Shown here in pieces: positions 57,301 to 64,000 of a stretch of 64,000 nucleotides of DNA. This stretch comes from Steinernema hermaphroditum (taxonomy: Eukaryota > Nematoda > Chromadorea > Rhabditida > Steinernematidae). The translations under genes were made by a program, and so were the position numbers. The notes under the pieces were generated by a model that searched no databases, was not told the DNA's origin, and was given only the letters and a program-made list of their open reading frames with translations. The stretch spans positions 3,498,012 through 3,562,011 of the forward strand of contig CM059623.1 of the NCBI GenBank assembly GCA_030435675.1, written 5' to 3'. The number at the start of each line of letters is the position of its first letter. The first letter of the stretch is position 1.

Positions 57301-60300
57301 TCAAAAGGAGGGAACCACCGGTACACTCTGACTTTCTTCTATGGGTAGAGTGGAGGCCTAAAAATAGACCTAAGGTGACTAGAACACCAAAGTGCGATCT
57401 GTGTTCAAGAATATGATCCTATATCAGAATAGTTTGCTGAGTATTCATAGAAGATTAGAACATGATAGAAGTCGTACTATTTCAGCTGAAAAGACGCATA
57501 TATTCAACATGTCCTTTCTCCATAAGTATAATGTATATTTACAAAGATGGTCAAGCAAACTACTACAATTATCTGTTTTCTTGGAGAAAATTTCGCCTGT
57601 AGAGCAGGCAAAGTTAGCATTTGGGGTGCTCCCGATTCGAAACCGGAACAAACTGGTATCAATCAGAAGGTCAGGGGTTCGAATCCACCCGCAGGCATAT
57701 CTTTTTTCTTTACGTGTTTTGTTGACACAAATTTCTGGAATATATTTTGTTTTCTGAATACATATAACGGAAATGTAAAATATAAAAGAGCAAGCGGAAA
57801 AAGTGCGCAAAAAAGTTTTGCCTGCGGGCGGACTCGAACCCCGGACCTTCTAACTAATACCGGTTCCATACCGGATGACCTTATTTTGAAAGTTGACATT
57901 CTCTGGTGAGTTATCACATGTGCTTATTTACTTAATCAAAGCGAACTACTTTTTTTCAGTCCATTGAAATTCACAGTTTCTGCTCGTGATGTGTCACTCT
58001 ATCATTGTCTAGGAAGTCCAAGATCCAAAAAATCGCAAGATTCTTTAGCATAGCTGAGGTGGTGCGGTGTAATGGACATGGTTTTGAGCGAAAACATTAA
58101 AATGTGTTTGAGCTTATGAAAGAACTAAAGAACAACACTTAGTTAGTTAATCCATTTTCCGGAAATCCTGTTCCCTGTTTTGAAGTATTCAGAAGAACTT
58201 CTCGTGTACTGCATTTCTTATCCACTACAACTCGTAAAACAATGTTTTTACAAGAGTCCATACACAAATCCTTTAGTCAGTAACCTATAAGTTCATAAGA
58301 AACGAGAAAAGCACCAAACCGGGATCATCCAAAATGAATGTTTCTCTCCAAAATCCATACAATTTATGCTTCCCCAACAGAGTCCAATTGCACATGCGGT
58401 CTGTGGTCATCGCGTGGAGGATGCCATTTCTCGGCAGATAGAAAAACAACAACATGCAGCGATAAACACATGGTGTTAATCCTTACGTGTATTGTCACAT
58501 TTCGGCGAAGCAAATAACAATACTTGTTTTTCGGGAAATATTACTCATTCCGAAAAGCTGCAAAATTTTAGCAAAAGGGTTCAATTTCAGTTTTTCAGCA
58601 GACCCTTATAATTGTGACCTGAATCATGTCCTTGATTCCAAACGGATGTCTGATACGGCGGATGTAGCTCTGACGCGCGTGATGGTCAAGCACGTCTTCT
58701 GCGGAAATGACACTTAGGAGACGCTTTAATTTTTTTAGCTTCGCTTGCAGCAGGCCCCCACTGAAAGAACTTTAACGGCAAAGAACGGTTTCAGTGCATC
58801 GAAATCGGAACCAATGAGTGCCAGTCAGAGGGTCCGGGGTTCGGATCCGCCCGCAGGCAGAACTGTCAAAAAAAGACGCAAAGAAAAAAGATTTGCCTTG
58901 GGCGGATTCGAACCCCTGACATTTTGACTGATAGCGGTTTTCAGATTGATTCGAAACACAGTTAAATACCAAATTTAAAAAAAAATCGTAATTAAGTCAT
59001 CAATTATGAGCAGACTACTAGTCCTAGACATGCTCATTCTGATCCACAGGAGGCGACACCTTGACTGCAAAAAGGAAGTTCAATGAGAAAAGTACCCAAT
59101 AAGTACAGGAAGCTCCGAAAAAGGCACTTAAGGGCAGATAGAAAAAGTTTAAGTTTAAAAAGTTCAGGAAGTTGAGAGCATCCAGTGGTGGCTGTCTAGA
59201 CTCCTCTAGAGTGTAGGCTTTCGAATCACATCAAATCGAATCATTCCTGTTTTCACTAATATCGAGTATTCGATTCGATATTCGAAGATTTCTAAGTATT
59301 GGATAACACTAATCCCCTTGTCTCCCCTTTGCAAGGTTTTCGTCAAAATCTGGGTTCTATGGAGCACCCCTTTTCTCTCAGAAATATCGCATGGATAAGA
59401 AAGATCTGCCAGCAACTTGAGGTAGCGTGAATTTGTCATCGGATTCGAGGAAATAGCGTGTCTCAACTATATTCCCTGGTTCTGATCGTTTATGCCAGTG
59501 GTCCGTTTTCGTACGCCGTGCATCTCTGTCATCTCTCAGCCATTGTCACATCCACGAGTCAAGGTACAAACCGACAATAGCCACAAAATTGCGAGTCCAC
59601 AAACCAACGATCTCATCAGCCTCTCCCCTAGCTTCACCGATCCTAATTACCCGCAGCAACGTGCTCACACTGTTCCCCTTTTGTTGATATTTTCCGTTTT
59701 CTCAGCGTCGCGTGATAACTCAATTCCTTTCCGCACGCATGTTTTGCGGCTTCGCTGAATCACGGCGCCTGTGAGGGTGGATGTACGGTAGCCGACGGCA
59801 AATTGATTATGCAGAATGGGGGGCGGCAGGTACTCGCGTGCGCAGAGGACATAGCGCAGAATTTTTATGGCTTTCGGGGGTGGAAGCCGGAAGCCGGAGG
59901 GCAGAGATCGACCGCATTAGGACGGCGCTAATTCGATGTAGAAGTTGATTATATTGCTGGAACTTGCTAGGATAAGGCTTGTGACAAGCAAGCCCCTAGA
60001 AGTTCGATAGATCACACATGAAAACAGCAGAACAATTAGTCACAAATTACATACATTACCGCAGAATGTTGAAAACAAATTACGAATACAACTTATCGGA
60101 AAAATTTAATTTTTGTGGTCGCGACGCAATTTTTTGAAGTAAACACGATGTAGGCTACATTGTTTCTTGTGCCAGTTCCTTATCGGTACCGTAGTGAGAA
60201 ACACTTTTTTTTGCACAGCCTCCATACGATAGCCAGGTGCATTCCAAGAAGTCAGGAAATGGGGTACAGTAGTAATCTTGTAGATTGGAACTTGGATTAT

Positions 60301-63300
60301 TCATGAGAAAATGTATTGAACAGCTAATAAAAACACAGAAAAAAATTTGAGCCCTGCCGGATTCGAACCGGCACCGACCGTTTCCTAATCTAGGATGCTA
60401 GCCACTGAACCGTAAGGACATGTGCCTTCCTGATTTTAAGACAGCATCATTCGTAGTCTAGTGGTTAGCACTCGAGACTATAAAGCGATCGGTCAGGGTT
60501 CGAGTCCTGCAACCGAAGAACATGAGAAGGTTAGAATGTTTTTCCCGTCTACTTTCCAATAAGTTACCAAAATCCTAGCACCCGCGACCTCACTCAAGGA
60601 ACCGATTTTCGTACATTTGTGAAAAGCTATATTCAAAGCCGAAAAAATAAATTTGCATGTTAATAACTGACAGTGGTGCTGAAATCATCTTCTAAGACCC
60701 AAAGACCGGTACGTAGGCGATGTTTTTGCTCGATCATGTAGAACATCGAAAATATTCCACCGTATGCCCACAGACGTCTGGACATTAGCAACACCCGACG
60801 ACACAAACAAGATCATGTCGAGCGTGGTATTCTCATTAATCACGTTTAATACATATCTGCAGACGCATCACCATTATTCGCGCTCGAATGGTGAGAACAC
60901 CGGTGAGCACTGTGGTCGCCGTGCTAGAGGTCGTGAGTTCGACCCCGGGCGCAGTTCTTTATTTTGAAAACAGTCCATCATTTCAAAAATTGTTTTCCAC
61001 CAACCCCGTAATCCCTAGAACCTCCATGCAGCGTCCACCCTTGGCTATCGTTCTACGTGCATACATAACATATCTTTCAAAAAAACTCACAAGTGGGCTT
61101 CAACAACGGCGACGTCGGCTCGTCCTCGGGCTCCGTCTTCAGCTGCGTGTCGCCGACGGTTTCGATGTCTTTGTAGATCATTCTAAACAGTAGACATCGA
61201 TTAGCATAGTCTACACGTCTATCCGTCTAATTGTCGTTTGTCGACTATGACCGCTCTTCATTAGCGTCTCTATTCATCGCGCGTGAATCGCTTTTTATAT
61301 CTTTTTGCCGCCTTGACACGATTTCCGACAAGACTACTATAGTTCGCGTGTCTATGGAGAGTACTGTAGCGATTGTTTTATGAAACTTAAGCCGTTTCGA
61401 GAATGTCGGGGATTATCTTCTGAGCAAACATCGCGAGATTTTCCGAAAATAATCGGAACTCAGCTATTGTCTCCAGGGCTGAGCTGTGGATTCAGGTAAA
61501 ACCTGAGATCGGGCACATGCTCAAGACAAAAGATTAGTGTTTCATCTCCGGACAATCCGCATTTATAGGAGCGCTATTTCGGAAGTTGACTTGGACACAA
61601 CATGGTGGAACTTGTAGGAGACTACATTAGTTTAACAGACACTGCTTTGTCAGGAAACAAAGGAATGTTTCATAATTAGATAATGTAAAATTGTCTTAAA
61701 ACTGTAGTCAGCGGAATAAGTGCAATGGCTACAGTAATCTCTGTGGGGTATGACACAGAAAAAGATCGGGAAAATATGATCAATCAAAATATGGAGAGGA
61801 AAAGGCCAATGAAATGTTCCTAAATTTATCTTAATGAGTTTGATTATTTGTCTATATCAAGGAAAACAGAAGAAAAAGAAATATTGCAATTCATCTTTAG
61901 ACTTCTATACATGAAGAAAGCACATCTGCTTGATCCGCTTTCTACATTCCATGTATTTTTTAACCGTTTACATCATTATTTATTTCCTTCATTGGATTAG
62001 AATTTTCCGGGCTTCATGTATTTGAACTAGACACAAAGCGGAGTCATTTCTACATGTGGCAGCTTAACATTTTTTCGGGTGGGAGGAAAAGATCGGCCCC
62101 GGACGGGATCGAACCCCGGACGTCTGATCCGACTCATAACACTGCCCCACTACCAATCAGCCACACAGTCACGCCTGCAATGGTGGTTTCTTGCTACATA
62201 CCCTACTGTGCACAATTTTCTCACGCTTTTTCTGTGATTTTCTCTTCTCTTTCGCCTTTTTATGATCATGATTTGAGCGGTCTTATACCTAGGCCGCCGC
62301 ATCCCCCATGTCCCCTTCATGTCTCCCCCCAATTTTACCAGACCTTCTACGTCTCGTTCTACCCATAGCGGGACGATAATCTCTTCAAGGACAGGAAAAC
62401 AGAGAAAGGCATGGGATGGTTCCCAGGACAATTAGGAAACGGTGGCTGTTTTCGATCAACACATTGAATCGTAGACGTTCATCCGGATGTCTAAGTTTTA
62501 GTTCCAACAGGAAATGTTTCTATGACACATCGGAATACCATCATTTCCGATGCGTTCCAAACGGATATACACAGGAGATAGACCCCGAAAACGTGGTGCT
62601 CAGCTCAACATTCAAATCGTTACTGTATCCGGCTACAAAGTAAGACTACAACTGTCTATTTGCGGACTTTGTATCCGGTGCAGCAAGGCACGCAAGTGTT
62701 CTCAGTGGTCTTAGGTTGAAAACATTTCATAGAAGCCAGTGGCCCCGGCGATGATTAGGGCTGTCTCGAGGCATACGGTAATGTGGGTGACAAATTCACT
62801 CTACTATACTCCATGACATCATCGGACTTTTTGATCTTGTTGTTCGGCCGCGGCGCCCTACTTTATTTGATGAAACTACAATGTGGTTCTTGAGCAAGGG
62901 CGCATGCCTAATGCGCGACATTATGCAAATTGGCAACGGACCGGGAGGTATACGGTAGTGGTGTGGCGGTATGGAAAACAAGGCTACATTTACTAATTTG
63001 AGGAACGGCACTCCAGGTGTGGAGGGCTTGTTTTTCACGCGATGCATGCTCTCTGATCCAAGCAGGACTTGCGGCTTCGCAAAACATGAGGCTCATGCGG
63101 ATAAGACATCCTTGAACACCTTCTATACCCTGAATCTGGTCTCGTTGCGATGTAAATTTGTGTACATAGCGGAAGAAGAGAAACTGGGATATACTACCAA
63201 TTTAAATAATTACACAACTAGTTGCATAATTGATGAATGACATTATGTAAATTGGGTGGCCTACGCTATTCCTGGCTCTGTGTCATATCTATGCTGCCTC

Positions 63301-63655
63301 AGTGATATCAGAATAGTGAAGGAGGTATAATTTGGGGCCGATATCAATAGGATTACGGTCATCGTAAGGGGTACAAGTGGAACTCTGGAAATTGGCTGCG
63401 AACTCACTAGATTCTGGCCCATCTAGTGGCTTAGCTGAGACACTAGATGACCACTATTTTGCAAGATTTTGCGCTGTACTTCACATAATTTTCAGCTATA
63501 TTGGTTCACGTTCCCTTTTAGGCTAGCGGGGATACGGTAGGCAAAAAGAGGCATCACTGAAACACTCCCCGGATACCGTACCTCATAACTTCAGCGGTGT
63601 AGAGCTGCTTGTGCTGCGGGTAGAGGAAGAGAAGTGGGGGAGGATTAGTGCCCAT
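48387..63655 (-). CDS. crh-1: CREB-family bZIP transcription factor
   Basis: Eight or nine phase-consistent exons: 63655-63582, 61182-61091, 55159-55100, 52812-52603, 51076-50951, 50899-50843, 50794-50740, 48540-48387; 275 aa, or 291 aa if the 48-nt intron at 50795-50842 is retained. The last two exons give the CREB basic region RKRQVRLQKN|REAAKECRRK and the zipper CLENRVAVLENQNKALIEEL, joined exactly as in CREB genes. Exon 2 gives RMIYKDIETVG, similar to the second helix of the kinase-inducible domain, then an acidic stretch (KTEPEDEPTSPLLKP). Exons 3-6 are Ala/Pro/Ser-rich transactivation-type sequence. The protein is nuclear, binds CRE sites as a dimer and mediates cAMP/Ca-dependent transcription. 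The first exon here (MGTNPPPLLFLYPQHKQLYT) lacks RRPSY, so this is probably an alternative start. Confidence 0.9.
48640..48800. repeat. Head-to-head tRNA-like pair C
   Basis: Minus copy about 48640-48709 (A box CAGTGGTTAACA, anticodon-loop position TTACTAA, B box GGGTTCGAGTCC). Plus copy about 48730-48800 (ATAGTGGTTAGCACC, TTATCAA, AGTTCGAATCCC). It lies in the last intron of crh-1. Copies are about 20 nt apart at their 5' ends. Confidence 0.6.
49790..49866 (-). repeat. tRNA-like sequence with a long variable arm
   Basis: The minus strand shows an A-box-like GAGTGGTCTAGAGG, a perfect 6-bp variable-arm hairpin (AACCAT TTT ATGGTT) and a perfect T arm (CTGGG TTCGAAT CCCAG). The 3' end is CGGAAGC, but the 5' side does not pair with it, and the anticodon stem is weak. 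The long variable arm resembles type II tRNAs, including the nematode V-arm tRNAs. It could be a functional or decayed member. Confidence 0.45.
50580..50650 (-). repeat. Partial tRNA-like sequence
   Basis: Only a 3'-half-like block is seen on the minus strand (AGGTCACAGGTTCGAATCCT). It sits in the last intron of crh-1 and is not counted as a gene. Confidence 0.4.
50795..50842 (-). other. 48-nt optional intron in crh-1
   Basis: The segment starts gtatgatt and ends gctttag, has consensus borders, and is a multiple of three without a stop. Both retained and spliced forms keep the frame. It lies just before the basic region, so use would add 16 residues (GMIGCDYDGSGMTSAL). Confidence 0.55.
51304..51472. 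repeat. Head-to-head tRNA-like pair D
   Basis: Minus copy about 51304-51372 (A box GAATGGTTAACA, loop CTACGAA, B box AGGTTCGAGTTC). Plus copy about 51398-51472 (GGTTCAATGGTTAACG, loop ATAACAA, GGGTTCGATCCC). It lies in a crh-1 intron. Confidence 0.6.
52831..52838. promoter_or_regulatory. Perfect CRE palindrome next to crh-1 exon 4
   Basis: TGACGTCA starts 18 nt upstream of the acceptor of exon 52812-52603 (minus strand). It is the consensus binding site of CREB proteins. It could serve an internal promoter or autoregulation; position this close to a splice site could also be chance. Confidence 0.5.
53013..53020. promoter_or_regulatory. Second perfect CRE palindrome
   Basis: Another TGACGTCA, about 180 bp farther upstream in the same intron. 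Further half sites (TGACG, GACGTCA) lie nearby at about 53690 and 53790. Confidence 0.5.
53224..53395. repeat. Head-to-head tRNA-like pair E
   Basis: Minus copy about 53224-53294 (A box CAATGGGTAACG, loop TTAGAAA, B box GGGTTCGATACC; 5 bp of acceptor pairing TGCAT/ATGCA). Plus copy about 53324-53395 starts GCTTTCC and ends GGAAGC, pairing over 6 of 7 bp; it has TAGCGGTTAGCAC, loop CTATAAA and GAGTTCGAGTCC. Confidence 0.62.
54326..54489. repeat. Head-to-head tRNA-like pair F
   Basis: Minus copy about 54326-54399 (TCTAGTGGTTAGCAG, loop CTGTAAA, GGGTTCGAATCT). Plus copy 54418-54489 has a complete 7-bp acceptor stem (GACTGTA with TGCAGTC, one G-U) plus discriminator A, A box TCAGTGGCTAGTAC, loop TTATAAA and B box GGGTTCGATCCT. 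The plus copy is the most tRNA-like in the window. Confidence 0.65.
55471..55690. repeat. Direct tandem repeat of about 110 bp
   Basis: Two units (from 55471 and from 55584) share TGATAGTGTGCTCATTTGCG / TGATAGTCTCCTCATTTGCG, ACCTGTAGTA, AGTGACGGAGTAA, GGTC/GGGTCATCG and a TTCGATTGGGTTC / TACGATTCGGTTC end. It lies in a crh-1 intron, without coding capacity. Confidence 0.65.
55700..57600. other. Long crh-1 intron segment
   Basis: No supported exon. The part at 56880-57200 is GC-rich with CACACACACACA and several TGACG/CGATGACG half-CRE motifs. It could be an alternative promoter, but I see no first exon that splices in phase. Confidence 0.35.
57610..57895. repeat. Tail-to-tail tRNA-like element T4
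   Basis: Plus end (CCGATTCGAAACCGG, ATCAGAAGGTCAGGGGTTCG, AATCCACCCGCAGGCA) faces an inverted minus end (TGCCTGCGGGCGGACTCGAA, CCCCGGACCTTCTAAC). The A/T-rich interior contains GCGGAAAAAGTGCGC. It has the same layout as T1 and T3 at a distant locus. Confidence 0.6.
58790..58955. repeat. Tail-to-tail tRNA-like element T5 (short)
   Basis: Both ends are present (GTCAGAGGGTCCGGGGTTCG; inverted GGGCGGATTCGAACCCCTGA) but the interior is only about 40 bp. It is probably an internally deleted copy. Confidence 0.55.
60350..60518. repeat. Head-to-head tRNA-like pair G
   Basis: Minus copy about 60350-60418 (TTCAGTGGCTAGCATC, loop TTAGGAA, perfect T arm GCCGG TTCGAAT CCGGC). Plus copy about 60447-60518 (TCTAGTGGTTAGCACTC, loop CTATAAA, AGGGTTCGAGTCCT). 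It lies in a crh-1 intron. Confidence 0.62.
60888..60955 (+). repeat. Single tRNA-like sequence, partial
   Basis: A 3'-half-like block (GAGGTCGTGAGTTCGACCCC) follows a possible A box (GAATGGTGAGAACACCGG). The stems are imperfect. Confidence 0.35.
61200..63580. other. First long intron of crh-1
   Basis: No further exon was found, and in particular none on the minus strand encoding RRPSY. A minus-strand tRNA-like sequence lies at about 62095-62175 (A box GTGTGGCTGATTGG, B box GGGGTTCGATCCC). The remaining frames are short and unsupported. Confidence 0.45.
62095..62175 (-). repeat. Single tRNA-like sequence
   Basis: The A box GTGTGGCTGATTGG matches the head of the SINE-like family, and the B box GGGGTTCGATCCC forms a good T arm. 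It could be a SINE head without its body. Confidence 0.4.
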
Positions 63656-64000
63656 GGTCGGGAAGACACAAGTACTCATAATCAGTGCGTTGTCCCAGCG
63701 CTGGACACCTCGCGGCGGTTCGCGGAATGACGGCGGCAACCAAGACGGTGGGGGAGTGTGTTAGGGAGTGAGGGTGGAGATGGCGGCGGCGACAGCGCGC
63801 GAGTGCTTCGAGGCGGCGCCACACGCGCTCCTCGCCGCCGCGTCCTCCCGAGGGGAACCGAGGGAAGGTGGGGAGGGCGCGCCAAGGAGCTAATTAAACG
63901 TTTCCAGTCGGAAGTGGCCGGGATTGGGGCGAAGTTCGAGGTGCAAGAATGGGGAGGCCAAAGGGCGGCGAACCGCTTGGTGGCGGTTTTTTGGAGGAAT
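63656..64000 (-). promoter_or_regulatory. GC-rich upstream region of the crh-1 exon in this window
   Basis: The sequence above the ATG at 63655 is GC-rich (many GCGGC runs) with no TATA element. It is open in a minus frame to 63885, but the composition explains that. It may be a promoter or 5' UTR of this transcript; it runs to the window edge. Confidence 0.35.

Noticed and set aside
57392..57909. Three overlapping 120-codon frames on both strands
   Set aside because: They coincide with tail-to-tail element T4, whose inverted repeats open several frames at once.
1703..60518. Calling the tRNA-like copies functional tRNA genes
   Set aside because: A and B boxes and T arms are good, but anticodon stems do not pair by eye and acceptor stems are complete only in the plus copy of pair F. 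A covariance-model score is needed.
62054..62431. Overlapping 93-104-codon frames
   Set aside because: No splice or start evidence; they overlap a tRNA-like sequence within the first crh-1 intron.

Overview
The window is nuclear DNA of a nematode, most likely a rhabditid. The evidence is many short introns (about 40-50 nt) ending in TTTCAG-like acceptors, AATAAA signals close to stop codons, a CREB/CRH-1 gene, a LIPA-type lipase, and tandem families of small secreted proteins. There is no bacterial gene organisation. Gene models were built by hand from splice motifs and reading-frame phase. Where phases agree across all exons the model is strong, and open points are stated.

Layout. 1-156: 3' end of a gene. 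1.05-11.7 kb: a minus-strand tandem family of secreted proteins with an EGF-like module and a second conserved domain (four members plus a relic), interrupted by poorly resolved exons at 7.7-9.9 kb. 12.4-13.5 kb: a single-exon protein with an internal domain duplication. 13.6-16.6 kb: repeats, a MITE and a broken Tc1/mariner-type transposase. 17.1-18.9 kb: a seven-exon acid lipase. 19.3-20.0 kb: a small type I membrane protein.

20.6-40.5 kb: the main structural feature, a large imperfect palindrome centred near 32.03 kb. Each arm carries a ten-exon gene for a two-module, cysteine-containing surface protein with a Ser/Thr-rich stalk and hydrophobic tail (left copy minus strand, right copy plus strand). 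The arms differ by insertions: a 1.44-kb foldback Tc1-like element in the left arm, and a 0.9-kb mariner-like element plus nested foldbacks in the right arm. A secreted-protein gene (26.4-29.95 kb) is present only in the left arm.

42.6-45.4 kb: small genes of unknown function. 46.0-47.5 kb: a nine-exon gene with two C2H2-like zinc fingers and duplicated exon cassettes. 48.4-63.7 kb: a CREB-family bZIP gene (crh-1) on the minus strand, converging on the zinc-finger gene. Its first exon in this window lacks the RRPSY phospho-acceptor motif, and two perfect CREs (TGACGTCA) lie just upstream of its Q-rich-type exon.

Recurrent small elements: seven head-to-head pairs of tRNA-like sequences (minus copy then plus copy, about 150-170 bp) lie mainly in introns, five of them inside crh-1. 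A second class has tRNA-like termini in tail-to-tail orientation. A third family resembles a tRNA-derived SINE. The head-to-head pairs and the palindrome are the most promising undescribed features.
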